Shown here in pieces: positions 7,235-16,210 of a stretch of DNA of 64,000 nt (position 1 is its first letter; each line of letters opens with the position of its first letter). Both the position numbers and the translations under genes were made by a program. Location: positions 2,108,001 to 2,172,000 of the forward strand of contig OY969779.1 in NCBI GenBank assembly GCA_963703015.1. Direction: 5' to 3'. The notes under the pieces are model-generated. The model did not search any database and had not been told where the DNA came from. It saw nothing but the letters and a program-made list of their open reading frames with translations. The stretch is from Methanobacterium_B sp963703015. Its GTDB lineage: Archaea > Methanobacteriota > Methanobacteria > Methanobacteriales > Methanobacteriaceae.

Positions 7235-8578
7235 ATGGATGAAGTAAGTGAATATTATCATGATTCAAGAATGAAAAAGATGTTCCAAATACTGGAGGAA
7301 CCCAAGTCACTGGTTGAAATCGACATATCAGAAGCATTCATCAAAAACTTGGTACTCAAAATAATATCAACCTACGGAACCATCATAGTGAATCAGATAC
7401 ATGAAATCACAGGTCTACATGTTGATATATTAGAAGAGATACTAAAAAAACTCGACAAGGAGGACATGTGTGCGCAAACAGGAGGAGGATTTCTCTTCCC
7501 CAGTGTAGAATTCACCATCAAAACAAAGGGACGTGAAAAGGCACTTCAAGTAATTCAAGAAAACCCCTATATAGGAATAGCACCTGTTGCCTATGATGAG
7601 TACTTCACAATAATGGGGGCCCAAGTTCAAGGCAGATTCCCCCTTAAAATACCACAAGCAGTTATTGACAAGGCACTTGACGATGTTGTGGGTGTAGAAG
7701 ATGCTAAAAACACTTTAATTGCATCGGCCATAGGTGGGAAGGGATTTTTCATCTACGGTGCACCTGGAACAGGAAAAACATTTCTAACCAGTAAAATGTC
7801 AGATCTACTGCCACCAATTCTCATACCAAAATTCATAGAATTCAGTGGAAGTGTTATACAACTCTACGATCCAGATTTCCATAAAAAATGTCCAGAACAA
7901 CCAGAAGATCCAAGGTGGGTTAAAGTTTACTCCCCATTCGTGTTCACAGGATCAGAACTCACAACAGAAAAACTTGAAACCAACTTCAACCCAAACAAGG
8001 GCGTGTATGAAACATCTCCAATAATCAAGGCCAATGGTGGAATTTTATTATTAGACGACCTTGGAAGACAGAAAGAAGATCACAACGCACTTTTAAACAG
8101 GATGATAGTGCCACTTGAAAACAAGAAGGATGTGATCTACATTAAGGGAGCTCCAGTAATTGTCCACACCATGTTTATACCAGTTCTATCAACCAACCTG
8201 GACATTAACATAGTTGATGAAGCACACTTGAGACGTGCACCAATGCACATACTCCTAACAGCACCCACACCCGATGAGATAGTGGAGGTTTTCAAAAGAA
8301 ACCTGGATGCCATGGGAGAAGACTACGATGAAGCATTGGTTGAAAGATTTAAAAATGTTTACATGCCCGCATCCCAGGGTGGAGAACAACTCAAACCAAC
8401 CTTTGCACATGCAAGGGATGTTGCACAAATTGCACAGGCAGTGAAAATCAGAAACCATCAGGAAAAATTGGATACCACTGTGTTGGAAGAAGCTCTTGAT
8501 GAACATATACTCATAGCCCTACAGCGAAAATACACTCCGGATCTATTTGAAAGGATAATAAATAAGAAAGTCGGTTGA
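7235..8578 (+). CDS. AAA+ ATPase with N-terminal winged-helix-like domain
   Basis: This 447-residue cytoplasmic ATPase has an N-terminal helical region (residues 30-105) that resembles a winged helix, then an AAA+ module with Walker A GAPGTGKT at 175-182 and Walker B GGILLLDD at 268-275. The insert with PEQPEDPRWVKVYSPFVFTGSELT resembles Mg-chelatase/MoxR-like or helix-2-insert AAA+ proteins. A sensor-1 asparagine is likely in VLSTNLDIN near 318, and arginines in EAHLRRAPMH may act in trans. The substrate is unknown; such proteins are usually annotated only as ATPases. It faces away from parA across the heptamer array and stands alone. Confidence 0.8.
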   Translation: MDEVSEYYHDSRMKKMFQILEEPKSLVEIDISEAFIKNLVLKIISTYGTIIVNQIHEITGLHVDILEEILKKLDKEDMCAQTGGGFLFPSVEFTIKTKGREKALQVIQENPYIGIAPVAYDEYFTIMGAQVQGRFPLKIPQAVIDKALDDVVGVEDAKNTLIASAIGGKGFFIYGAPGTGKTFLTSKMSDLLPPILIPKFIEFSGSVIQLYDPDFHKKCPEQPEDPRWVKVYSPFVFTGSELTTEKLETNFNPNKGVYETSPIIKANGGILLLDDLGRQKEDHNALLNRMIVPLENKKDVIYIKGAPVIVHTMFIPVLSTNLDINIVDEAHLRRAPMHILLTAPTPDEIVEVFKRNLDAMGEDYDEALVERFKNVYMPASQGGEQLKPTFAHARDVAQIAQAVKIRNHQEKLDTTVLEEALDEHILIALQRKYTPDLFERIINKKVG

Positions 8579-8593
8579 AAATAGACATTCAAA

Positions 8594-8616
8594 GGGTTAT
8601 AAAAACCAATTAACCC
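8594..8616 (+). terminator. Stem-loop after the AAA+ gene
   Basis: GGGTTA (8594-8599) and TAACCC (8611-8616) enclose an 11-base loop, 15 bases after the stop. No T-run follows directly, so termination is only possible. Confidence 0.3.
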
Positions 8617-8717
8617 GGGTCAAACTTTAATTATCCATTGGGTGTTGATTTGGATAATTATTTTTGGTTTTTTCTTCAATTTTTTATCCATGGAAAGGTT
8701 TTTATTAAATCATTCAC

Positions 8718-8755
8718 AATATAAAAGAGGTTAGGAATTAGCTTTTAAGGAGAAG
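8718..8755 (+). promoter_or_regulatory. purA promoter and ribosome binding site
   Basis: A TATA box AATATAAAAG (8718-8727) is followed by the ribosome binding site AAGGAGAAG (8747-8755), 6 bases before the purA ATG. The spacing gives a short leader of about 10-20 bases. Confidence 0.5.
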
Positions 8756-8761
8756 TTTGAG

Positions 8762-9784
8762 ATGACATGTAACGTATTAGTTGGCGGAGGTTGGGGTGAT
8801 GAAGGTAAAGGTAAATGTATTACCTACCTCTGTTACAACGATAAACCGGATATCATAGCAAGAGCGGGTGTTGGACCCAATGCAGGACATTCTGTAGAAT
8901 TTAACGGCGAAAAATATGGGCTAAGAATGATACCATCGGGTTTTGTACACACAGGTGCAAGATTACTGATAGGTGCCGGAGTACTGGTGGATCCAGAAGT
9001 TTTCCACCATGAACTCGACTACCTGAACAAGTATCAGGTTAAAAACAGGACATTTGCAGATTTCAGAAGTGCAATAATAGAACCTAAACACAAGGAACAG
9101 GACAGGGCTTCAGATTATTTATCCAAGAAAATTGGAAGTACAGGAAGTGGATGTGGACCAGCTAATTCCGACAGGGTAATGAGAACAGCAAAACTTGCTG
9201 GAGACATTCCTGAAATGGAGGGCTACACAACAGATGTGCCAACTGAAATTAACGAAGCACTTGATGAGGGAAAGGAAGTATTTGTGGAAGGATCACAGGG
9301 ATTCGGATTATCCCTCTACTACGGAACCTACCCCTATGTTACAAGTAAGGACACAACAGCAAGTTCAGCTGCTGCAGATGTGGGTATAGGACCAACTAGG
9401 GTGGATGATGTGATAGTGGTATTTAAATCCTACATAACAAGAGTGGGAGAAGGACCATTTAAAACAGAAATATCACAACAAAAGGCCGAAGATCTTGACA
9501 TAGAAGAGTACGGTACAGTCACAGGAAGAAGGCGCCGTGTTGGAACCTTTGACATGGATCTTGCAAAGGAATCCTGCATGATAAACGGAGCAACACAGAT
9601 AGCACTCACATGTGTGGATAGATTATTCCCAAACTGCGAACGTGTGCAGGACTACTCACAACTATCACAGGAAGTTAAAAACTTCGTAGCAGAGATCGAA
9701 GGAGAAACAGGAGTACCTGTAACCATCATATCAACAGGACCCGACCTGGTAGACACCATAGATCTAAGGGATGAACTACTTTAA
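8762..9784 (+). CDS. purA: Adenylosuccinate synthetase (short archaeal form)
   Basis: PurA joins IMP and aspartate with GTP hydrolysis to form adenylosuccinate, the first step from IMP to AMP. The 340 residues match the short archaeal form, about 90 shorter than bacterial enzymes. The GTP/IMP loop GGGWGDEGKGK is at 8-18 with catalytic D13 and K16. The GPNAGHSV segment brings the catalytic H43. IMP-binding STGSGCGPANSDR and the TGRRRRVGTFD segment are also present. ATG has a good AAGGAG site. A strong stem-loop with T-tract follows. Confidence 0.95.
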   Translation: MTCNVLVGGGWGDEGKGKCITYLCYNDKPDIIARAGVGPNAGHSVEFNGEKYGLRMIPSGFVHTGARLLIGAGVLVDPEVFHHELDYLNKYQVKNRTFADFRSAIIEPKHKEQDRASDYLSKKIGSTGSGCGPANSDRVMRTAKLAGDIPEMEGYTTDVPTEINEALDEGKEVFVEGSQGFGLSLYYGTYPYVTSKDTTASSAAADVGIGPTRVDDVIVVFKSYITRVGEGPFKTEISQQKAEDLDIEEYGTVTGRRRRVGTFDMDLAKESCMINGATQIALTCVDRLFPNCERVQDYSQLSQEVKNFVAEIEGETGVPVTIISTGPDLVDTIDLRDELL

Positions 9785-9803
9785 AACTTGAATAATTTAT
9801 TTA

Positions 9804-9846
9804 GAAGGGAGACAGATTAAATCCCTTCAAATTCCCTATTTTTTTT
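9804..9846 (+). terminator. Intrinsic-type terminator of purA
   Basis: A perfect 7-bp stem, GAAGGGA (9804-9810) and TCCCTTC (9822-9828), has an 11-base loop and is followed by an eight-T run at 9839-9846, 20 bases after the purA stop. Confidence 0.65.
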
Positions 9847-10157
9847 AAGACTATTTTTTCATATTCAGTACTATTTTTTACCTAGATATTTCAGTGTTTG
9901 AAAAAAGCCTAAAAACCACTTGAAAGTCTATCATATGCTAGTATAAAGTTCTAATTTTTTTTATTAGAGATACTATTTAAAATGAATTCAATTTAACATA
10001 CAAAATAACAGGTAGATACTGTTTAATTGAATCTTAAACCCTATGAAATAAAGGCAACCACCTTGTAAGTGATAGTAAAATATATTTACTTTAAAGTTGC
10101 TATTATGTAATAAGTTGGATTAGGGTGAATTTGGATCATAACTGATTTAGGGGTATC
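9847..10157. other. Non-coding stretch before the 115-residue gene
   Basis: AT-rich with no credible gene. A palindrome AGTAAA-ATATA-TTTACT (10074-10090) holds a TATA-like centre about 70 bases upstream of the next start and is the likely promoter region. Confidence 0.35.
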
Positions 10158-10505
10158 ATGTTAGAAACAAAAATTAAGGAGATAGTGGATGAAAATACCT
10201 TCTTGTTCCAATTTATGGACGAAGATCATCAAGAACTCTCTCCAGATCAATCAGCAGCACTTAGAAAATTTAAAACAGTAGATGGGAGTAAATATAAAAT
10301 GGCTTTAAGATCAAATGCCATGCCAAAATCTGTACAAATTGATCTTAAAATCATTTATCCTCCTGATTTTTACCATCCAAACATCTATGAACTTCTGGAT
10401 CTTAATGAAACAATGTTTCAAAGTTTTTACAACGATGAAATGGTGTCAAACAAGGAGTACTCAAAAATTACAGAACACAAAACAGAAAAGATCAAGGGAA
10501 AATAA
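10158..10505 (+). CDS. Hypothetical protein, 115 residues
   Basis: I do not recognise this small soluble protein. ATG has an AGGGGT ribosome binding site 5 bases upstream, which supports the gene. It is acidic at the N-terminus (EIVDENTFLFQFMDEDHQELSPD), has a central beta-rich part with IDLKIIYPPDFYHPNIYELLDL, and ends in a lysine-rich tail (TEHKTEKIKGK). No signal peptide, membrane span or cysteine is present. It stands alone with its own promoter region, so the context gives no function. Confidence 0.6.
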   Translation: MLETKIKEIVDENTFLFQFMDEDHQELSPDQSAALRKFKTVDGSKYKMALRSNAMPKSVQIDLKIIYPPDFYHPNIYELLDLNETMFQSFYNDEMVSNKEYSKITEHKTEKIKGK

Positions 10506-10548
10506 AGGACAAATTTTTCTATTAAATTTTCAAGGTAAGATCTTCTAA

Positions 10549-10939
10549 TTTTTTATATTCCTTTTTTTTTAAATATTTTAATTAGTTCATGACAAAATTC
10601 TTGTTTAAAACAGTTTGATTCTTTAAATAAATTCTTTAGATGGTATTAATTATATTAGATGTTGATATAAACATTTTAAAAAGTAAAATGGGTCTTTTTA
10701 TTTGATGAAGTTGTGTCAATCAAATACAAATATTCAATATAAATAGTATGAGATAGAATTAACCATTAAAATTTATAAACATTTAAGTTTGACTTATTTT
10801 ATATAGTTAAAAATGCTTTTGATTTATTGAAATATTTTATTAAGTTTTAAATTTTAAATATGGTTATTTAAAATAAAATTAAGAAAAATTTTTTCACAAA
10901 AGTTATATTTTAATCAAATTTTCAAGGGGGCTGATAAAT
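10549..10939. other. Very AT-rich non-coding stretch
   Basis: These 390 bases are nearly all A and T, with no reading frame of note and no clear repeat. Several TTTATAT/TTTATA elements (10789-10804) could serve as the promoter of the secreted protein gene that follows. Confidence 0.35.
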
Positions 10940-11809
10940 TTGAATATTAAATCTAAATTAGGAATCATATCCATATTGACTATTCTCATTATAAGTTCGT
11001 TTGCTACAAGCACGGCTTATGTAAACATAGGAAACCATTCAGTTACCATCACAAACACTGGAGACAATTCTAGTAATGCGTATGCACAGCTAAATGTGAA
11101 TGGGATCATCTATCCTATGAATGGAAAACTACCAAAAAATTATCAAAAATATAAAAATTCAACATTTCAGGTGAGTACAGGCAGCAAAATTAAGTACCAA
11201 ACATCTGTCAGATCACAAGGATTACTAACCAACATAACAGGAGTTACTATTAAAAATTCTTCCATTAATTTTGGAGATGGAACAAAAACCACTTCAAATG
11301 GAGGGGTAGCTCACACCTACAAAAAATCAGGCTGGTACAAAATTCTCATAAGTTTCGACGCCACATTCAAGAAAGCATCATTTCTGGGTGGAAATGTTAA
11401 TGGAACGATATTAGGAGCAACCAAAGAGTACCTTGTGTATGTATCAACCAAACCACAACTTGCCTTAAATCAAATATCATGTGGCTATAACAGTTTAAAA
11501 AACTACAAAAATAAAAATGTAGATTATTTAATGGTTAAAGTGGCAAATGTTGGGTCAGCAGCTTCTAAATCAACACAAATAAAAATCTGGTACGAACAAC
11601 CAAACAAGGTTGGTGCAGTGTACTCAAAATTGAAAAGCTATACAAGAAGTGCAACTATTAAAGCCTTAAAACCTGGTGAATCAACATTAGTAAAGGTTAA
11701 ATTCAGCATTCCACATAAATATGTAAAACTCTGGAAAGACATACTCTTAGATTCTTTAAATAAATTAAACCAGTTTGATAAGAGTGCAACATTCTACAGG
11801 TTAAATTAA
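10940..11809 (+). CDS. Secreted PKD/CARDB-like surface protein
   Basis: This 289-residue exported protein starts at TTG 10940, chosen because an AAGGGGG ribosome binding site lies 9 bases upstream. Residues 1-26 form a signal peptide (hydrophobic IISILTILIISSFATSTAY). A PKD-like module is visible around 108-135 (NFGDGT...VAHTYKKSGWYKI), and residues 170-260 look like a CARDB/DUF11-type beta-sandwich (LALNQISCGYNSLK...VKVANVGSAASKSTQIKIWY...IKALKPGEST). Such modules mediate protein-protein contacts at archaeal cell surfaces. There is no C-terminal anchor helix, so it is probably released or held by other proteins. A strong terminator follows; it is monocistronic. Confidence 0.75.
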   Translation: MNIKSKLGIISILTILIISSFATSTAYVNIGNHSVTITNTGDNSSNAYAQLNVNGIIYPMNGKLPKNYQKYKNSTFQVSTGSKIKYQTSVRSQGLLTNITGVTIKNSSINFGDGTKTTSNGGVAHTYKKSGWYKILISFDATFKKASFLGGNVNGTILGATKEYLVYVSTKPQLALNQISCGYNSLKNYKNKNVDYLMVKVANVGSAASKSTQIKIWYEQPNKVGAVYSKLKSYTRSATIKALKPGESTLVKVKFSIPHKYVKLWKDILLDSLNKLNQFDKSATFYRLN

Positions 11810-11817
11810 AAACAAAG

Positions 11818-11838
11818 AGGTAGACAACTACCTTTTTT
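11818..11838 (+). terminator. Intrinsic-type terminator
   Basis: AGGTAG (11818-11823) and CTACCT (11828-11833) form a 6-bp stem with an ACAA tetraloop, followed at once by a run of Ts to 11838. It sits 9 bases after the stop of the PKD-like gene. Confidence 0.7.
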
Positions 11839-12105
11839 CCATATTATTTTTTTCCAATATTAATTGATCATTTAACCAGTGCTTTACTTATCTAATTCTC
11901 CAATAAACCTATGGAATTTCTATAATATTTTTTTCTAAAATTTTTGTACAATTTAATCCACAAAAAACCTGGAAGTACCAAAGGAGATCATGGTCTTAAA
12001 TGACTTGAAATCTTAATTTCAATAACAATTTTTATATGTTGTAACTTTTCAATTATAAAGTATAAATTATATTTAAAAATTCATTAAAGGGGAGATGATT
12101 TTTAT

Positions 12106-12486
12106 ATGAAAATAAAATTGTTCGGTATGATGATGGCAATAATGTGTCTTGCGATGGTGGGCGGTGCTAGTGCAACAGAACCTGGCCAACTTGGATTAAA
12201 ACCATTGCCAAAATTTTATATGACAAATGATATAACAATCACTGTTATTAATCCTTCAGCAGACATTCGTAGTGAACCAGTATACAATAGAAATTATGTA
12301 AAATTACTTAGTCACTCAATTGAAACATCCACTGGAGGTCCTGTTGTTGAAACTTATTATTTCCATGGGAAAATAGGTGAAAAAATAATTATAAATCAAT
12401 ACGAACCTGGAATAAATGTACCAATAGCTACCAGTGTATATATTATACCTCCCTGCCTACCACCAACCGGAAATATTACATACTAG
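12106..12486 (+). CDS. Small secreted protein of unknown function
   Basis: This 126-residue protein has a clear signal peptide (residues 1-23, LFGMMMAIMCLAMVGGASA, cleavage after ASA). The mature part of about 100 residues is beta-rich (ITITVINPSADIRSEP, VVETYYFHGKIGEKIIINQYEPG) and ends with a proline-rich IIPPCLPPTGNITY. The stretch ADIRSEPVYN...VVETYYFHGKIGEKIIIN could be an SH3-like or beta-sandwich fold, but I cannot name it. ATG has an AAAGGGGAGATG ribosome binding site. It is probably monocistronic. Confidence 0.65.
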   Translation: MKIKLFGMMMAIMCLAMVGGASATEPGQLGLKPLPKFYMTNDITITVINPSADIRSEPVYNRNYVKLLSHSIETSTGGPVVETYYFHGKIGEKIIINQYEPGINVPIATSVYIIPPCLPPTGNITY

Positions 12487-12772
12487 TTAAATAATTTCTC
12501 ATGATAATGGACTAGACAATAAAGAAATGGGTCTGTTCCATATTTATTTATTATTTTTGGTACTTTAGATTCTTATTTTAAAAAATAAATAGTTTTTAAA
12601 CTGCAAACATATAAAATTAATATAGAATCCCATGGAAAGTTGTATTGAAGCATTTATTGGTTATTAAGTAGTTAATAAGTGCTCATTCTAAGTATATATC
12701 TCTTCCAAAAGAAAAATAGTGAAAATATGGGATGGTAAATTCATTAACCCCCTAATTTCTTACCAGGTTATT

Positions 12773-13534
12773 TTATTGTGATTTTCTGTATTCGTGTGTG
12801 AATTTTTTGTCGTAGAGTTTTGATGGTGTGACATTTTCTGTTCCCAACACATCACCCACCACTATCATGGCTGTTTTTTTAATGTCAGATTCAGCTACCT
12901 TGGATGCTATGTTATCAAGGGTTCCGCGCACTATCTTTTCATCGGGCCATGATGCCTTTTGAACCACTGCCACAGGTGTTTCAAGTGTGTAGTGTGTTAA
13001 CAGGTCCTTCACAACATCTTCGATCATATGCACACCTAAAAAGATGCACATGGTTGCTTCGTGTTCAGCAAGTTTAGAAATAGCTTCTTTTGAAGGTTTA
13101 GGTGTTCTTCCTTCGGGCCTTGTTATGATAACTGTCTGTGACACTTCGGGTAGTGTTAGTTCTGTTTCAAGGGCTGCTGCAGCTGCAAAAAATGAACTCA
13201 CACCGGGTATAATTTCAAAATCTATATTTTTAGATTTGAGTCCTTCTATCTGTTCACCTATGGCTCCGTAGATTGCAGGATCCCCTGTATGTACCCTTGC
13301 AACCAGTTTATCTTCAGCCACACTTGTCTCCATGAGGTCGAGTATTTCATCTAGGTTCATAGATGCACTGTTTCTTATGAGACAATCCTCACGAGCAGAG
13401 TTTAGAACTTCTCTGTTTACAAGTGATCCTGCGTAGATAATAACATCTGCTTTTTTAATTATGTTGTAAGCCTTTAATGTTAGAAGTTCTGGGTCTCCTG
13501 GACCTCCTCCAATAAAAATTACTTTTCCAGCCAT
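12773..13534 (-). CDS. cbiF: Cobalt-precorrin-4 / precorrin-4 C11-methyltransferase
   Basis: This 253-residue SAM-dependent tetrapyrrole methylase adds the C-11 methyl group during anaerobic corrin ring synthesis; methanogens need B12-type corrinoids for Mtr and methyl transfer. The N-terminal IGGGPGDPELLTLKA motif (8-22), the RVHTGDPAIYGAIGEQ segment (79-94), the PGVSSFFAAAAAL segment (110-122) and the C-terminal VVGDVLG are class signatures. ATG at 13534 has a GGAGAAG ribosome binding site. It lies 57 bases after the DUF166/ferredoxin gene on the same strand, so the two are probably one operon. CobM is the aerobic-pathway name for the same family. Confidence 0.92.
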   Translation of the reverse strand: MAGKVIFIGGGPGDPELLTLKAYNIIKKADVIIYAGSLVNREVLNSAREDCLIRNSASMNLDEILDLMETSVAEDKLVARVHTGDPAIYGAIGEQIEGLKSKNIDFEIIPGVSSFFAAAAALETELTLPEVSQTVIITRPEGRTPKPSKEAISKLAEHEATMCIFLGVHMIEDVVKDLLTHYTLETPVAVVQKASWPDEKIVRGTLDNIASKVAESDIKKTAMIVVGDVLGTENVTPSKLYDKKFTHEYRKSQ

Positions 13535-13591
13535 TTTAGTACTTCTCCAAATAATAAATCATTAAATTCAATTAATAAAATTTGTTTATAT

Positions 13592-14494
13592 TCACTTTAT
13601 ATCAATTTTCTCTTCTACTATTTCAATTGCACCATAGGGACATTCCCTGACACATATCTCACAACAGCCACATGATACTGGATTTATATATGCCTTTTTG
13701 TCTGAATCAACAGTCACTGTGTCATCGCCAATTTTAACATTTGGACACACATCCACACAGTTGTGGTCGCATTCAATTCCACCCATACATGTATCCTTAT
13801 CAACCACTGCTGATTTTGTTGCAAATCCAACTCCTGCCTTAACTGCTTCCTTGATTTTGTAGCCTGCAAGGTGAAGGATGGTGTCTCCAACCACAGGATC
13901 TGTGGCCATGGAAGCTATGCAGGGATAGTTATGGATCTTGTTTCCAGATTCAAGTTCAGCATCTTCAACTGGAAAACCTTCAAGTGCATCTGCAACGAAC
14001 CATGTTGATCCACATGGCGCTCCACAAAGTACTTCCACATTCTTGATGAGTTTATCTGATTCAATTTTAAGTTCAGGTTTGCCGAAGTAACTGGCAAATT
14101 CATCCACAACTTCATCACCCACAGGTTTAAGGGAACAGAATGGCTTTGCAAATACAATTTTAATATCACCTGCAGATTCTTCAATCTCCCTTTGAAGACC
14201 GGGTGGCAGCTGGGTAGGGTCATGAATTTCAGCGATAACAGATTTGGCACCGGCCTTAGATGCAATAATTGGAAGTGTGAGATTTATATCTCCCTTAAGT
14301 CCCAATGATAGGATTAGATCACATTCTGGAATAGATTCTGGTATGTAACCTTGTGGGTCGTCTATAAATTCTGGAAGATCATCTGGAAATTCATGCATAC
14401 CCACAATTGAAGCAGCAAAACCCCTTTTTGCAATGTTGTTAATGATCCTAAGACCATACTCCCCTGAACTTACGATATAAATTTTGATATCCAT
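13592..14494 (-). CDS. DUF166 protein with C-terminal 2x[4Fe-4S] ferredoxin domain
   Basis: About 300 residues. The N-terminal 225 residues match DUF166, a family in methanogens sometimes labelled thymidylate synthase, with conserved cysteines in FAKPFCSLKP, VLCGAPCGST and NYPCIASM. The C-terminal 60 residues form a bacterial-type ferredoxin: CMGGIECDHNCVDVCP and CGCCEICVRECP supply two cubane sites. I prefer the ATG at 14494, which gives MDIKIYIV; the frame extends to a GTG at 14512 with poor context. The role is unknown: an electron-accepting enzyme or corrinoid/nucleotide metabolism are both possible. It is upstream of cbiF in the same direction. Confidence 0.8.
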   Translation of the reverse strand: MDIKIYIVSSGEYGLRIINNIAKRGFAASIVGMHEFPDDLPEFIDDPQGYIPESIPECDLILSLGLKGDINLTLPIIASKAGAKSVIAEIHDPTQLPPGLQREIEESAGDIKIVFAKPFCSLKPVGDEVVDEFASYFGKPELKIESDKLIKNVEVLCGAPCGSTWFVADALEGFPVEDAELESGNKIHNYPCIASMATDPVVGDTILHLAGYKIKEAVKAGVGFATKSAVVDKDTCMGGIECDHNCVDVCPNVKIGDDTVTVDSDKKAYINPVSCGCCEICVRECPYGAIEIVEEKIDIK

Positions 14495-14674
14495 TTTTAT
14501 CAGACCAACCACAAAACCTTTTTTTTGTATCCTTTTAAAGATTCATGAATAATATCAAATCATCTAATCCATTTTTTTGTATCTGGGATAATATAATGGT
14601 AGTTATCTAAAAAAAAAATAGTTGAAATTAATTTTATTTATTTAACAAATTATGGGATGAACTTTGTACTTGGA

Positions 14675-15955
14675 TCACTTGCCCATGGTTCGTTCAATCA
14701 TCCTACTCATTGAATGGAGTATGATGCCAGTAAATGCAATGAAGGTACCTGCAAGTGTGAGAAGTGCAGCTAAAGTGGTCGGTGCAAGGGAGCTTGTTTC
14801 ATGATTCAAGTATGATCCAAAGAAGATCAAACCTGCAAACAAACCTATAATGATCATGGCGATCCCCGGAAATGTGAAGTAGTAAAGTGGTCTGTTAAAC
14901 TCTATATCCTGGAGCACCTTGACCAGTACTCCAATACCATGGGTTAATGGATGTTTTTTTGAACCATTTACATCATACCTAACACCTATAGGTACTTCTT
15001 TTATTCTGAAACCTGCATTTGAGGCTTCAATTATCATTTCACTCTCAATACCGTAACCTGATTCTCTAAATTTAAATGCGGGAATTGTGTAAGCAGCAAA
15101 TGCTCTAAATCCACTTTGACTGTCTGTTATATCACTTCGGGCATTGAAGTTGGTTGCAACATCAAGCACGTTTTGACCAACCCTTCTGTAGGCTGGTGTG
15201 TCTTCATCATCACCATTAAGGTATCTGCTACCATTAACTATGTCTGCCTCTCCATTTAGGATGGGCTGTACTAATTTTGGTATGTCTGTAACACTGTGCT
15301 GACCATCAGCATCCAAGGTTATCAGGATCTCAGAGCCTTTGGCAGCTTTAAATCCAGTTTCAAGTGCTTTACCCTTTCCTTGATTGGCATGGTGTTTTAC
15401 TATCTCTGCACCTGCAAGCACTGCAATTTCTTCTGTTCTATCATCACTACCATCATCTATAACAATGACTCTGTCCACGTACATCCGTGTCTTTAAAACC
15501 ACACTTCCAATTGAAACCTGTTCGTTGTAGGCAGGAATTATGGCAGTTAGCTGTTGGGATATTTCTTCCTTTTTCTTCTGGGATGTGTACTTGTAAATTG
15601 CCATTTGTAGATTGGCATTAAGTTCACTGGTTTTAATTGGTTTAATCATGTATGCATATGGCTCTGTTAATCTGGCCCTTCTTAAAATTTCCTCGTCGAA
15701 GTAGGCAGTTATGTATATAATGGGTGTGTCCATTTTTGTATGAATTAACTCAGCAGCTTCAATACCATCCATATCTCCCTGAAGAACGATATCCATGAGT
15801 ATGATGTCAGGTTTTTTTTGAAGAGCCATATTCACAGCTTCTTTACCTGTGACTGCAATTCCAACAACTTCAAATCCAAGCTGTTTCAGTTGTTTTTTAA
15901 GCCCAACTGCAACTACACCCTCATCGTCCACCACTAAAACTTTAATTTTGTCCAT
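14675..15955 (-). CDS. Response-regulator receiver fused to a membrane glycosyltransferase (GT2)
   Basis: The 426 residues contain two parts. Residues 3-120 form a CheY-like receiver with acidic D10/D11, phospho-acceptor D55 (LMDIVLQGDMDGIEAA), T83 and K105. Residues 135-345 form a GT2 dolichol-phosphate-mannose/glucose synthase-like domain: AIIPAYNE at 138-145, VIDDGSDD at 165-172 and LDADGQH at 214-220. The C-terminus has two membrane spans (about 350-370 and 385-410). A phosphorylatable switch directly on a lipid-linked sugar transferase implies signal-controlled surface glycosylation (inference). No histidine kinase is nearby. ATG at 15955 has a GGGGAC ribosome binding site. Confidence 0.88.
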   Translation of the reverse strand: MDKIKVLVVDDEGVVAVGLKKQLKQLGFEVVGIAVTGKEAVNMALQKKPDIILMDIVLQGDMDGIEAAELIHTKMDTPIIYITAYFDEEILRRARLTEPYAYMIKPIKTSELNANLQMAIYKYTSQKKKEEISQQLTAIIPAYNEQVSIGSVVLKTRMYVDRVIVIDDGSDDRTEEIAVLAGAEIVKHHANQGKGKALETGFKAAKGSEILITLDADGQHSVTDIPKLVQPILNGEADIVNGSRYLNGDDEDTPAYRRVGQNVLDVATNFNARSDITDSQSGFRAFAAYTIPAFKFRESGYGIESEMIIEASNAGFRIKEVPIGVRYDVNGSKKHPLTHGIGVLVKVLQDIEFNRPLYYFTFPGIAMIIIGLFAGLIFFGSYLNHETSSLAPTTLAALLTLAGTFIAFTGIILHSMSRMIERTMGK

Positions 15956-16210
15956 TAACTGTCCCCTAAACCCTTTAGATCAGATTAAACCTAATTTTAT
16001 CTATTGTTAAATGATATAATAAAGTTAATTAGTCTAAAAAAGCAGCCTGTTCTTTGCCACCAATCACCGTAATATTTAAACTCTTATTTATTATGTTATT
16101 TATTATATATAGATGCATCGGCCTTGTTTAGACTCTATCGTTAACTAGAATCCTTTATTATTACTTATTCTAAATAGAAGTAATAAAGATGGGAAATATT
16201 TAAACCCTGT

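Noticed and set aside
13915..14265. 116-residue frame on the minus strand inside the DUF166 gene
   Set aside because: It lies in another frame of a well-supported gene and has no independent signals.
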